In this document: piece by piece, positions 10,110 to 22,853 of the stretch | How the letters are laid out: the number at the start of each line of letters is the position of its first letter | Numbering within the stretch: position 1 is the stretch's first letter | Assembly (NCBI GenBank): GCA_014529385.2 | Contig: CM043950.1 | Location: 150,538,945 to 150,602,944 of the forward strand | From: Adiantum capillus-veneris | Lineage: Eukaryota; Streptophyta; Polypodiopsida; Polypodiales; Pteridaceae | Direction of reading: 5' to 3' | Length of the DNA stretch: 64,000 nucleotides | Translations under genes and position numbers: made by a program | The notes under the pieces: generated by a model | The model's input: only the letters and a program-made list of their open reading frames with translations | Told to the model about the DNA's origin: nothing | The model's database searches: none

Positions 10110-10860
10110 ATTCTTTATTTGATGCACCATGCATGTATATGTACATATGCGCAATCCCTTGCTCCAAAAAACTCCTGACAGCGGTTAGCCGGGTTTTCCC
10201 TAGCTTAAGGTGCCTATCATCCTCAAGCAAGCATTCATCAATAGCAGTTTCCAACTTAGCCCTAATCGGCTTGCAAACCTCCGCATAGGTAGGCATATTA
10301 GCATAGTCCTCATTATCTTCATACATTCTTGGATCCCATCGTTCTCGGATGACAGCATCTTTAAACTTGCTCCAGCTATGCAAATTGTGCTATTGAAGCT
10401 CCTGGACTCTCTCAATAAAATCAAGGATCACAAACCTATTGAATTTTAGAATCTTATTCTCTTTTGGCACCCCATGCATCTCGAGCTCCTCTTCATAGCA
10501 ATCCAAGTATCCTACTTGATCATAACCATAAAAAATCACTTGTTGATTGTTGCAGCATCTCTTGTTTCCAATTATTTGACGTTTTAGATTTTTTGTTTTT
10601 CATTACTGGCTCCAATACCTTAAAAATCATTGTGTTATCCTGCCCTTGAAATCCACCCATTTCACTTTTTGCAGACTGCTAAAATTCTCGATTCTCAGTT
10701 TTCAAATTGGTATCCAAATTTTCATTTATATTCTGTACTTGACTTGCATACTACTGCTGCAAAATAACAATCATTCACCCCATAATCTGTTGCATCTCTT
10801 TCTCTTGGCTTGTTGACATGGCTGGTTTCGTCTACCCCGATCAGATTTGCATCGAATTCA
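10110..10860 (-). pseudogene. Decayed Ty3-type gag joined to the 3' end of its family
   Basis: From about 10,820 leftward a gag-like frame opens with MSTSQEKEMQQIM and carries several stops and at least one frameshift. The part at 10,183-10,480 holds KFNRFVILDFIERV and SWSKFKDAVIRERWDP, typical of plant gag capsid helices. The longest clean piece is 10,057-10,383. It runs directly into the 70-bp terminal segment, so protease, RT and integrase are missing. It is probably a deleted derivative of a relative of element 1. Confidence 0.55.
10111..10180 (-). repeat. About 70-bp segment also present at 1-70
   Basis: The first 58 or so bases are identical at both places. Translated on the minus strand it gives EQGIAHMYIYMHGASNKE in both. 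Upstream sequence differs: second RNase H in one case, gag in the other. It is read here as the common 3' end of the internal region of this family. Confidence 0.75.
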
Positions 10861-10964
10861 CCAAATTTTTGGAGTGCGCGCTTCTCCAAGGTCAATCGAG
10901 GAAGCGTCGCGCTTCTGGCTGTAGACGGAAAAGCAGCTGGGGTACAAACCAAGGGAAACAAGTG

Positions 10965-13900
10965 CAGTTAGGATTGATTTGGTGTTAAAAGGAAGATATA
11001 GTGACACTTAGAGAGCAATTGCGGAAGAATATCTCAAATCAAATTTGAATTAATGGCTAAAAATAAACTGAGACAAGATAATGACACTTAATTGACACTT
11101 GAAATCAACAGATGCTCCCATTAACTTGATATCTGAAACTTCTTATACAAATCGATTACATACACCATCGTCAATATGCCTGTTGATTTGAAAACCCCTA
11201 AGTAGAAAACCCCAATGTGATGCAGCCAATCTATAATTGCCAAGCAAATTCCACCTTGTACATCTTCCTTACCTATCAGTTTCCAAAATTTTCCCTTCCA
11301 CTCACTGCTCGGTCAAGTTTTTTCTGCTCTCTATCTTGCAGAGCACATCCTTCGGCACACTCTTCTGGGTCAGTCTCAATTTCTCATGCTGTCTTGCTTT
11401 ATGGTAGAAAAATATTTTTTTCCTTTACTCAGTGAACCGATGCTAATTATGAGAGTCGTCTCCCTCCTTGCTTGCCCTCATTTGTCAAGGGAGATCGAGA
11501 TACCTTGAATTCCACCTTGTATTGCCTAATCTCCATGGGAATGACCGCCTTGAGGTCTCAAAGCCCCGCCAAGAAAGGTCCCTCCCTTGATTTCACGTGC
11601 TTTACCCATGGGCTCCAAGCTTGAGAGAGAGAAAGCTTCTAATGCCCTTCCTCTTCGTTGAGAGATCTAGAGAGAGAGAGAGATTCCTTTTCTCGTACTT
11701 GCAAGCTAGAGAGATCCTCGTTGTCTCCCCGAGATCAAGCTCCTCTTTCCTGATATTGCCCTCCTCCTTGCCTTCCTTTCCTTCTCCCCTTCTTCACTTT
11801 GCTTCCCTTCTCTCCTTTGTGCCTCCTTTACGCGAGAGAGAGAAAGAGAGAGAGACAGAGAGACAGAGAGAGATTTCGAGAGATTGGAGCGGCCCGCCCT
11901 CCTTACTCTTGCCACAATTTTCCCCCCTTTCTCCTCACAATTGTCCCCTATATTTCCCTCGCGTCCCCTTCTTGCTCACCATGGTCGAGCCCAAGAGATC
12001 CTCCCCCTCCTTCCTCTTCTTCCTCCCTTCTCTTGCTTTTTTCCACCATTCACAACCCCCCCCCCCCTCCCCCCCGTTTTCCCTCTAAAATTCCCTAAAA
12101 TTTGCCCCCTCCACGGCAGTCATGATACCATGATTGATGTGGCATGGGAGCGGACATGATGATGTGGCATGTCATTCCGGACCTGAACCAAAATCGACTA
12201 TGAATGGTGTCAAACAGGGCACCCCAGTAAGATCATCACTTCTCGTTCCATGCTCGCGCTCATCCGAGCATCACACAGTCCATTGCAAGCCCATCTCTCC
12301 CCTTCAACGCTGACACTCACTACCCGCCATGCTTTCTCCTTATTTTCCATCTTTTTCCACCCCTTGGGTGGCCACACCCCTTTAATTTCTTTGGGTGTCC
12401 CTAAGGCCCCTTTCCTTGGTGGGCGGCCTTTGGCCTTTTGGGCGGCCATTTGGCCCTTTGATCCTTAAAGGCACCACATTTGGCATGCACATTGATCAAG
12501 GCATTGCCTCACACGGCATTCAAAACACAAGCTTGTCAAGAACTTAATGTGCTTTCATAAAGGCTCCGCATTTAACATGCATATCGACCAAGGCATTGCC
12601 TCACACCGCATTTATTTGGAGCAACCCTTGACTGAAAATTTCATCGTGAATTTTGTTGCCTATCTCAATTTCTCGGATAGTGCCACTTGCCTTCATGATG
12701 CAAGTATAAGTGATTGCATTTGAGGAAACGCCTTCCCTTCGCATTCAATTAAAGACATCCGAGGTTCTTTGCCACAACCCTATCGAGCAATGGTAAATCA
12801 CTACATTGTGCAATATACCTCGTCCACGGTAGCACCAATCACAAATCACCATATCTAGCAATCAATGCACTGCAGCAGATGACATTCCGCACAAGATTCT
12901 TCTTGAGCACTTATTGCCCTTCTAAGTGCACCATATTCAACTACTTGGTTGAAGCACAAAAACTGCCAGATGGCACACTGACCGGGACGACCAAACTGGT
13001 ACGAAAGTGGTCCCCTGTGAAACTTCAATGGGCAATATCTTGGCAACCAGGGCTCCAAATAGCAATCTTAAAAGACCAACATGCCTCACATGATGAGCAC
13101 GTCATACCCATGCATTCATAACAACTTTGACCCTTCATCATCCAACTGCCAATCTGGCTCAGATCTGCAAACCATCTCGACTTCAAACTGCCATAACTTC
13201 TTTACCGTAGCTCCAATTGACGAGCCGTAAAGATAGGCATGGAGAGCATGTGAAAGATTACAACTTTAGCCTATAAAACCACTTTCTAGCAGCATCACTA
13301 CAGCTCGGCTTGTAAGCACCAATATTCCTTCTAGGCATCGAACCCACATTTTGAATACATTTCAGTCCTCTTGCTGACATAACAGCTCTAGTAACATTGT
13401 TCATAAGTTTGGAAAAACCTCAAAAATAAATGCAAATTTGCATCTTTCACCTCGTACCTATAAAGCGGCATGACAACACGTATGATGTTTGTAGATGAAT
13501 TTTTGCAGTTTTCTCATCCAAATCTCTAACATAAGTGTTCTTTGATGCCCATCATCACTCAACCATGCATTAATGTCTACTAAAACTTGTTTATTGCATG
13601 TTATCCCTAAAAATCAATTTTTCACAGATTATAAATGCAAACAAGCATACAAGCAAATAACTTGATGATGGATAGCTCTTGATCACCGCCACATTTCCTA
13701 TCTACAACTACTCCTACTCATCATGTGAGTTTTGCAATTGTGGGTAGAGAAACACTTTACTACCACACACAAACTAGTAGATACTTTTACATTATCACAA
13801 CCACTCAAATACCAACAATCATAACTATACCAAACTAGCTAAAACTATCTACCACAAAAGACCCAGGCAAGACACACGCTCCCTAGAACCTCTCTAAGAT

Positions 13901-14012
13901 CTCAAGAGTATAACTCTCGGATCCTACCTAGAGTAAGATAAAAAGACTATGGTGAACCAGAGGAACTTTTACCTTGTAGGACTAGTTTAAGGTGACCTAC
14001 CTAGGGCTCTCG
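10965..14012. other. No gene seen; LTR-like and low-complexity DNA
   Basis: The stretch includes GA/CT-rich DNA at about 11,610-11,890, pyrimidine-rich DNA to 12,100 with C runs near 12,057-12,075, and a short tandem duplication at 12,466-12,612. The part at 12,850-13,300 resembles 28,640-29,060 in style and short phrases, consistent with old LTRs. No ORF here has a recognisable domain. Confidence 0.5.
12466..12612. repeat. Tandem duplication, 93-bp spacing
   Basis: A phrase ending gcattgcctcacac is found twice (about 12,466-12,520 and 12,559-12,612) with a few substitutions. Confidence 0.7.
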
Positions 14013-14030
14013 TCCTTGGCAATGGCACCA
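14013..14030 (-). promoter_or_regulatory. Probable primer-binding site
   Basis: The minus strand reads TGGTGCCATTGCCAAGGA beside an LTR end. It resembles the site of the large element at 49,331-49,348 and the tRNA-Asp type known from plant gypsy elements, with mismatches. Confidence 0.5.
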
Positions 14031-14031
14031 A

Positions 14032-15000
14032 TGATGTCAGGCAGATACACTGCTCACAGTTGCTAGCAAAGTGAGAACTAGGCCAACAAACAAGATGTCA
14101 ACCAAGGACGGAGCTTGATCCATAGGTGCATGGAAAAAAATAGATGGGTGTCAATCACCTATTCGATTTTCTAAAGACAATTACTACCAAGGAAAATCAA
14201 CTTAAAGCACACTAAGTATGCACAACCGTTACCTTATCTACGACGGCTACGCTCTCAGAAACAAGACCTAACGTTATTGAATCATCAAAAAACTCAAGGA
14301 GCAACCTCTACACACCTAGAGGACACTACCCTAAAGTCTCTAACCCAACTTACTACCTGTAAACACCTGGTGTAGAAAACGCGTATGAAGACAGGCCAAA
14401 AATTATAGGTCACCCATTCTCAATGTGTTTAAGCCAAAAGTGTAGTTTGATTCCTCGTAAAAGCAATGACATATAGCAATCACAAAACGGATACATTGAT
14501 AGAGAAAAAAACTCACTTCAAAGCTCATGGGAGAGCTCTTTGCGAGAGGAGACCGGAATCGTGCAAGCTTGGCATTGAAGCATAGTACTCACCGTTGCTA
14601 ACACGATGGTGTAGTCACCTTCGCAATGTAGCTTCTGTAGTGCATGTAGAGAGAAGAAGAAGAAGACCTCACTCACTCTCTCACACAAAAGACACAGTCA
14701 TGGCATGCTTAGTTGAGCTCAAAGATGATTAATTCAAAGATGATTAGGGTTACAAAAGTTGGCTTTTATACTTAGCCTTGAAGGTTTTAACTTATCATAA
14801 TTACCACCTACTTTCTACCATGGATTTGGCTCATCCGTGTATTTAATATATTACAATCTAGAAACTTGATCAAGTCCTAAAAAATAATTACAATGGAGTT
14901 CGTCAAATTAAATTATACAAAAATGGGATTTCCAGTGTTTAGCCATCAACAACATATGAAGGCAACAAGCCTTCCATAGTTCCAAAGTGTGATCCACTTG

Positions 15001-15096
<96 letters not shown>

Positions 15097-15224
15097 CCGA
15101 GAAGTGATGCATGCATCTCTCCACCATCCATATTATATATAGACCCTTGGTTTGTTAATATATCTCCCTAAAATGCATGTGCATCTTGGCCCTTGGCCTA
15201 CCCACTCCTACCTTAGACCTCACA
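14032..15224 (-). repeat. Probable gypsy LTR containing a long (GT)n tract
   Basis: Bounded by tg at 14,032 (or 14,035) and ca at 15,224. The primer-type site lies on the left and a purine tract (minus strand CAAGGGGGTAGTAA) on the right. No LTR partner was found, so the ends are inferred from the flanking signals. Confidence 0.45.
15003..15090. repeat. (GT)n microsatellite, about 44 units
   Basis: Uninterrupted gt dinucleotide. The cysteine-valine or threonine-histidine ORFs across it are artefacts. Confidence 0.97.
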
Positions 15225-15500
15225 TTACTACCCCCTTGTAGAAGCCTTCTCATCCTCAAAAGCAAAAGCGGTGTTATCTTCATAAGAACAGTAATGTTTA
15301 CCGAGAATTGATGCATGCATTTCTTAACCATCCATGCCGTATATAGATCATTGCCCTGCTAGATATAGCCCCTTGAATCGGATGTGAATCTTGGCCTTAG
15401 CCTACCCAGTCCTACCTTAGGCATGATAGTACTCCCCCCTTGGAGAAGCATTTTCATCCTTGAAAACAAAAGTGGCGCTATCTCTATAAGAACACTCATG
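15096..15500. repeat. Two diverged tandem copies, 204-bp offset, across an LTR/purine-tract junction
   Basis: 15,096-15,299 and 15,300 to about 15,500 share ccgaga-tgatgcatgcat, the cctaccttag phrase and the ccccctt-g-agaagc purine-tract phrase with many substitutions. It looks like a duplication of an LTR start with its polypurine tract. Confidence 0.65.
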
Positions 15501-15899
15501 TTTTCCACATTGGCATCCCTCATAGATCTAGTTGTCCATTAGACCGATACACAATTGAGTAGGATTTTCAATGAAAGAATAAAAAACATCTTGATTTTCG
15601 ACATTGTTGTCCTTTTGCAACCATTCTGTGTAGGCGACCTATATCCATCATAGTCTATGATGTGTGTTTATAATTCACTTTTAAATGATATACCACAACT
15701 AAGAGGTGTCTAAATGAATGACCAAGTTAAGGTATTGGAACATGCAAGAATACCTCTTCTCAAGTTTCCATGAATGTAACACGCTGATATAATGCATCAG
15801 CAAATATTAAGTTCTTGACTTCCTATCATTTCTCATTGGCAAATAGCCCCACCATAACGAGGTTTAAAACCTAACTTAAACATGAAAGGACTAAACCTC

Positions 15900-16420
15900 A
15901 TCGCAACATGTTTTGCGTCATGATAAGAAAACTCTAATTAGAGAGATAATCTTTCTAATTTGATTTCTTTTTGCTAATGTATGCTCTTAGCATATCCTCT
16001 AGCATGACATTAACACTTGTAAACCACCTATTTACCTCTGGATAACTAAAAAAATTGTGTGTTTCCCAACCATTTGCAGACAATCCTTCAAAAATGATTA
16101 CTAAACTAAGGTCACAATTTTTTGCAACATGGCTGAGTAATTAACAATGTTCTGGACAACCAGCTTTGTGAACTTTAGAGATTGAATAGACAATTGAAGA
16201 AACTTTACAAATTTTAGTCAACTTGTCTACAAGCAGCCAAACTGGGACATGACCTCTTATGGTGACCCACAGTAAATCTCACAAAGATATTGTATAAATA
16301 GTGAAAAATTCTTAGCTAACCAGTTTATGAATTTGCATGTCGCTCCAAATTTGCCTTTGCTAAACACTACGACCCATAACACATATTGTGCAAGCATTTA
16401 GCAAAAACTGATCTGAACCT
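15900..16420 (-). pseudogene. Chromovirus-like Ty3 integrase relic
   Basis: Minus-strand frames, broken by stops and shifts, give NACTICVMG (zinc-binding Cys pair), RGHVPVWLLVDKLTK (first catalytic Asp region) and MLEDMLRAYISKKKSN, matching the chromovirus integrase core order. The catalytic centre is not intact. Its 3' side faces the LTR at 14,032-15,224. Confidence 0.6.
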
Positions 16421-19320
16421 ACATTTTTATGACGATAGGTACCAATTCTTATGAAAATTTTATGCTCATAGCACACACAAAACAGGAGGGTAAAGAGCTC
16501 TATGAAAGAAACTAAATACTTCACTCTGCAATCACTTGAAACCTTGCTAAATCATTTGAGTCCTAATAGAATATGAAACATAAATCACATCTAGGTACAA
16601 ACAATAAAACATTTTCATTAACAATACATAGCCTTGCTATATCAATAAACAACCATCCATGAATGTATCATTAGTACTTGTAATCTTCACAAGTCTTACT
16701 AGGCATCCAATTATTTTTTCCACTAATATTGTTCTTTGTATGGTGTGCTCAAAATGGTATAATACATGGATTTGAAAAGTACTCAGGGACTCTATTGCAA
16801 CACATAATTAAGTAAATAGGGACCAATTTCAACCCTAGAGACTCATATTCTCCAGATGTGGAATATGTCTCATCTAATGATGTCAAAACAATATGTACTA
16901 GTGTGTGGAGGTAATTATCAACACTCAATGACATGTGTGAGAGGGACCATCATAAACCTTACTCCACACTGGCGAAATTGAACTCCGTTAGCTCCTAGAA
17001 CATGTTTCACACCTTGTGACTAACAACATGTGCCAAAGAAAATCCTACCATGTTGTTATATAGTTGTAGGGTGCAAAAATCTATTTGATACACTATTGTT
17101 CCAAAATTTTGTGCTCCAACATGACCTTGTCATGTATTTGAAGAACAAAATGGATGAAAGAAATCCAACAAGTTCATCCTACTTGTGAAAGTCAATCGTA
17201 GCATATATAAAAATGAAATGAATCCAAATCATATGCTTACGAGGAGGTGGAAAATAGTGTACACTTACCTCAAGTGAACTTTCTAAACCTGAAAGGTGCA
17301 TTACCAAAAGTCCAGCTTCAAAAGACCATGTTAAACACTAAGTAATAGATTAGTGAAAATAAGCCAATACTTAATCGGTAACCCTAGGTGTTGCCTTGAC
17401 AATCCAAACCCCTTGGCTACATTCTTCAATCCAAACCCTTTCGTTAAATTTTGCATGGAAAATACTTAAATTATCAGTGAATTGTGACTAGCATAGTGTA
17501 GCACGTCACTAATAGTGATTGGAAACAACTTGGTAAGTTGAACTAGGCCACTATCCCTTGGCAGATGAAACTACTTTTCTTAAGTGTACAAGTGTCAAGA
17601 AGTCAATCAACAACCATCAACACTCGTAGAGTGATTTGGCATTAGCTGGGTCATACCCCTAGTAGTAACACTCCTACAACCACAATCAATACTATATACT
17701 AAACATGAGATCCTATCAAGTTGGAATTATATTCACAAACAACTAGATCAAACCAATCAGTAGATCCTCTAAATATGAAATCACATTCATAACTGGATCC
17801 AATCCTATTTCCCATGAAAAGAGGGGAAAGATTCTCAGCATCAAAAAAAAAGGTAGTCATACTAGTTTTTCCTTGGTTTTCTAAAGAAGAGATTACATGC
17901 CTTGAGACTCTCGTAGTAGATTCATGTCATCCCATTAATTATTTTCTTGATAATGAGGCTACTTGATACCCACAAAAGGATCATCTATATTGGATGCATC
18001 TTGTGCATAGAGCCAATGATAAAAAGTGTCTACCATTGTAATCATAAACAATGATCATAAGAAAATATACTAGACTCAACTATTAGCGAGGAAAAGGATA
18101 CATTTATGGGTAACCTTTGCAACAACATCAACAAGAGAAGCATCAAGAAAATCATCGAAAGCAAATAAGGTCTTATGAAAATCGTGGATTTTATATTTGC
18201 GAGCTTTCGTTTTTGAGATTTTGCAATTGAGACTTTATTTTTGAGCTTTTTAATGCTCCCATCACACTAGCGATATCTTAAAATATTATTGTGGCATGAG
18301 AAAAGTTTACATTGGATTGTGAATTCCTTCAATTACCAAACAATGAAATGTGACATGAATGCATGTCTATGCTTGAAATAATGTAAGCTTAAGCACTCTC
18401 TTATTAGACTAAAATGTGGCTTTTAAGAAAGCACCATTTGTAATTAGTTTTGAGTGAATATCCGACTATGAAGAAAACTAAACAACACACATAGTGCCAA
18501 AGTAACCTACTAAGTCAACTCAAGTAGGCCCAAAACCAAACTAGATTCCAAGTGGTAGTGTGACATGCATAACATACTACATAGTAAACCCCCAATCACA
18601 TAATCTAGTCACACTATTATCAAAATTCTATGTCCATGTCATGTCATCACCATGTGCACAAAACACACAAATCAAAACATCAAAATGAAATGTCTAGAGA
18701 GAGTAACCTACCATACCAACTCAAGGAGCCTCAAAACCAAACTACATTCCAAGTGGTAGTGTGACATGCATCTCATACTATCATAATAAACCTCTAATCA
18801 CATTATCTTGTCACATGATCACCAAAATTCCATGTCCATGTCATATGGTCACCATGAACTTCTTAAAGGTCACCTTGGGTAGTGGAACAATAGCATCCAA
18901 ACCCCCTACAAAAGTCACGAGTGCTGACGTGCTTACTCTCCCCTAACTTTATCTCTTTCTTTGGAATTATGCACATTGGATAGTCCAACCACCAAGGACA
19001 AACATTCACCTCCCAAGTTATACTTTTTGTCTCAAGAAAATAGGAAGAGTATATCTCGTCATGCATATTAATCCACTCTCTATTGAATATTGGGGTTGAA
19101 ATTAATTGTTGCTCCTCTATGCATTGCACAATCCATTTACACAAAGTTTTCAGCAACATCCACTTTCATAAACACATGCAAATAGAGTTAGATAGAATCA
19201 CAAGTGATTAACAAACAAAAGAGGACATATGAGTTTTAAAACTTTTGCCAGAGTAACCTGTCCACCCCACCTTGGGCTCCCACATGGGATTTATTTCATT
19301 TAGGACCCTAGTACTACAAT
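16420..19320. other. No gene recognised, AT-rich
   Basis: Only short frames exist. A 98-codon minus-strand ORF at 18,863-19,159 has no family resemblance I can name. The rest is probably old element sequence, but I see nothing specific apart from the tandem repeat at 18,501-18,855. Confidence 0.5.
18501..18855. repeat. Tandem duplication, 201-bp offset
   Basis: About 155 bp beginning agtaaccta and containing attccaagtggtagtgtgacatg occur at 18,501 and 18,702 with about ten percent differences. Confidence 0.8.
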
Positions 19321-19899
19321 CATAGAAATTTTCTTTAATGAATTGCATCCTTAATGTGACATGAATGCCTTGCCCCAAATTCATAATTATTCAATACAAT
19401 CCGATATACGGTAACTTAAGCTTACAAGGATATGGCCTTAACTTTGAGTTGTATACCATAACCCAATCATTCACCTTGAACACCAAAACTTCACATGCCT
19501 ATTCACCCAAGCTTGTCGACACTTCTGCATAAATCCACCATATAAGATTCTAAAAAATGGCGATACAAATAATGCTCAGCAGTAGGAACACCATAGGTGG
19601 CGGAAAAAAATAATTGCATTCAATGGCCAACAACACCAGCATGTAATGGCCCGCAACAACAACTAGAAAAACTATAAGTCGGCACACACAAGATAGTAGC
19701 AATAGTAGGGTTAGCACAAACTACACTCCGACAATACACTCAATTTCTCCAATAGTGAGCACCACAAGTGTGCCCATATGTATAGTAGGAAACCCACTGC
19801 CAGCATTTGTTTTCCTAACTTGGAGTGTTGCAGACGATGAGCTTGGCATGCAAGTTTCAGCAAGCATAGAATATTCCACAACGATGTGGATTTTAAGAC

Positions 19900-20632
19900 T
19901 CAATCCTCTTGCAACTGTAATAGCTTATTCCTTCTATGCTCCATGGACTCCTCTAGACTCATCTGATGCTCTACTGCAATCCTCAAACTTGGGACAAGAT
20001 ACTCCATAGGCACCACTACCTCAAGGCCATAAACAATCCTAAAAGGGGTCCCCCCTGTTGTTGCAGCCTTATAAGTTGTCCTAAAGGACCACATGTAGAA
20101 TCAAGCTTATCATCCCAATCCTTCTTAATATCATATACAATCTTTATCAATACCTTATTGGAACTTTCTACCGGCCCATTTTCATGTGGATGGTACGGTG
20201 TTGACTTCTTATGCATCATCATATGTGTAGCTGTCAACTCTTCAATGACACAATTCAAAAAATGTGTTCCTTGATCAAATACCAGCTCAATCGGATAGCC
20301 AAATCCTCTCATAATATTTTGATAAAGACATCTTGCTACACTTGATGCCTTGTTGTCTTTCAATGATTCTACCTCAACCCACTTTGTAGCATAATCTGTA
20401 GCCACCAATATGTATATGCTCCCAGTCCTCAAAGCTTTAGGCTTAATGGGTCTGACAAAATCAAGCCCCCATTTTTAAATGGTTCCAAAGGAATAATTAA
20501 ATGATCTGACATCCTATCAAAGGGACCTAGATGACCTTCTTTCTGACATTGCAAACATCCTTTGACATACATATGCGCATCTCTAAGAATTGTTCGCCAC
20601 CCAAGGTCAGCATGCATTATCTTTTTCCCCAT
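19900..20632 (-). pseudogene. Integrase of the decayed gypsy copy
   Basis: The segment at 20,429-20,632 has the zinc-binding end (YVKGCLQCQKEGH). The one at 20,016-20,432 has the core: VATDYATKW with the first Asp, VFDQGTHFLN with the second, and PHENGPVESSNK with the Glu. All three catalytic acids are still readable, but a frameshift parts the zinc and core regions and another cuts the core's end. Confidence 0.8.
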
Positions 20633-21470
20633 TATGTCTCTTGAGAAATGTTCTCTGAACTTCCATAATGAGCTTCTCTGAGCACTACATTCTGCTCCTC
20701 ATCAGACGCACACCACCTGATTATCTTATCAATTCCCCTTCTATTACCAAAAGCGGTCGGGCCCTCAACACAAATATCCTCCTTTGATCCACTGTTAGCC
20801 CCCTGTGGAATCACCCCATCCACTAAAAAGGCCGGGAGCTGATCATACCATCCATCATTGTTCACATGGTTGGAAATAACCTCACCTGGATTTTGAACAT
20901 TAAATATATGAGCATCAGGCAACTCATCTGAAATTCCCACAGATGGCTCTCCATGCTCCATCATGCTTAAGAAATCTACTACAACATGCAATCTTCCTGG
21001 TGTATGAACAATAAGGAAACCAAACTCCTGCAATAACAGCATCCACCTTGCTAATATCCTGACCAGTTGAGGCTTCCTTATAAGATTATCAATGCTTGAT
21101 GATCCACATGAAAAATGACTCTATTGCTCAAAAGGTAATGATGGAATTTTTGCACAGCATAAACCATTCCCAAGGCTTCCCATTCTATCACCAAACCTCT
21201 CTACTGTTGAAACTAGCTTGCTTGCATAATAAATAGGTATGAACCATCCTTGCCTAACTTTCTCCATTAAAACTACCCCTACTTCCACAGTAGAGGCATC
21301 CACAAACATATGAAAAGGAAATTCTCAGTTTGGGGACTGCAATATGGGACTACTACCAACATCTTTTTCAACATCCTAAATACTCTGTCTTGTGCAAGTC
21401 CCCAAACAAAATCCACATCCTTTTTTTTAATATTTAACAATGGTGCCATAATATCCGCCAAGTACCACAA
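20632..21470 (-). pseudogene. RNase H of the decayed gypsy copy
   Basis: Three broken frames show VFRMLKKML and MFVDASTVEVGVVL (first catalytic Asp), then LLLQEFGFLIVHTPG and VVVDFLSMMEHGE (last Asp), typical of the Ty3 RNase H and its junction with integrase. Frames differ, so it is not functional. Confidence 0.7.
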
Positions 21471-21625
21471 ATTCTAACCATGCCACTTAATCTTCCCATT
21501 AAACCACTACAGCTCTTTCAAATTTCTTAGTTCAGGCACCTTCTGATGAATAACTTCAATCTTATCAGCATCAATGGAAATTCCTTCTACTAAAATTACA
21601 TTTCCCAACAACTTTCCTCTTCTTA

Positions 21626-22140
21626 CTACAATAGCACACTTAAAATGGTTTGAGGACATCCAAAATAGCCGACAACAAGAAAAACATTCCTTAAATGCTC
21701 CAACTTTCTACCATAAAAAATGAAATCATCCATGAACACCTTCATGAAATCTGTCAAATGTGGTTGAAAGGTTTGGTTTGCTACTTTTGAATATTCCTGA
21801 GGGCCATTCTTCAATCCAAAGATCATTACCTCATAGGCAAAAGCTCCCGATTATGTAATAAAGGATGTCTTCAAAATACCTCCTTAGCCATTGAAATCCG
21901 ATTATACCCAAAAAAAAAACCCGTCTAAAAGGCTATACATCTCTTTACCTGCAACCTCATCCAACAAAGTATTAATAAAGGGTAATGGAAATGGATATGA
22001 TATTGTGGCAGCATTTAACTTTCTATAATCCACACATATCCTTAGCTTCCTTGACTTTTTAGATATACCACAATGGGTGACAACCATTCTGCTGACTCCA
22101 CTGGTTTTATAAATACTGCATTCAGTAACTTGTCCAATTC
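21626..22140 (-). pseudogene. Reverse transcriptase of the decayed gypsy copy
   Basis: LRICVDYRKLNAATI and YPFPLPFINTLLDEVAG lie at 21,902-22,087, and VFMDDFIFYG, the RT active site, in 21,626-21,826. Stops and shifts separate them, and an A-run near 21,909-21,918 marks one indel. Confidence 0.8.
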
Positions 22141-22619
22141 CTCCTTAACTTGCTTTACATACTTAGGCTTCATTCTATATCTCATTGGGATAGCATCCCT
22201 CTAAAGATTAATTCAAAGTTGATTGATTTTTGGATCCATTCCTAGCATATCCAAATACTTTAAAGCAAAAACATCTCTAAACTCCACCAATAATGCCCAG
22301 AATTGTTTCTTACAATGTTCATCTATGTGAGCACTTACCTTAACAATCTTTCGTACTTCATTTGTCCCCAAATTTAAATCCTACAGATTATCCTCTTGAA
22401 CTCAGGTGATCCGCTCTATAGTGTGCTCATACACTACTTTTGCCTTCTATACAACCCCTTCTAGATATGCCTTTGATTCCCACAATTTCAACTCTTAACC
22501 TATCAATTCCTCACTTGCTCAACTTCCTTCATAATATTCTCCCCATCCAATACAGGAATCACCATCGGGTTAAATTGAAGGAAAAGATTCTCCTCATCAT
22601 TAGTAACATCCGTCGCCAA

Positions 22620-22853
22620 CTAGATGAACTGCACATGTGGTGGTTTCATCGTCTTATCGACTTTAATTTCATTCTTCATGCTGCACTTGATTGATTTTTT
22701 CCCCTTTTTGAAGGTCACCTCGTTAGTCTCCCAATCTTGCTTCAGCTTTGCAACTAGGAATAGAGGTCTCCCTAGTAACATGGAATAAGCATCTCCCGAA
22801 TCCACCATTCTTAAAACAACAAAATTAACCTCAAAAGTCAATCCTCCAATCAT
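22620..22853 (-). pseudogene. Protease C-terminal half of the decayed gypsy copy
   Basis: VDSGDAYSMLLGRPLF and QDWETNEVTF match the flap-to-end part of Ty3 retropepsins (ILGRPWL...DW). The catalytic Asp motif upstream is not in an open frame. Confidence 0.6.

Noticed and set aside
11597-12159. Plus-strand Pro/Ser-rich ORFs up to 163 codons
   Set aside because: They are low-complexity translations of pyrimidine-rich DNA.
14939-15171. Cys-Val and Thr-His repeat ORFs on both strands
   Set aside because: They are translations of the (GT)n tract.
18863-19159. 98-codon minus-strand ORF as a host gene
   Set aside because: No known domain, no intron or promoter context, and surrounded by decayed elements.
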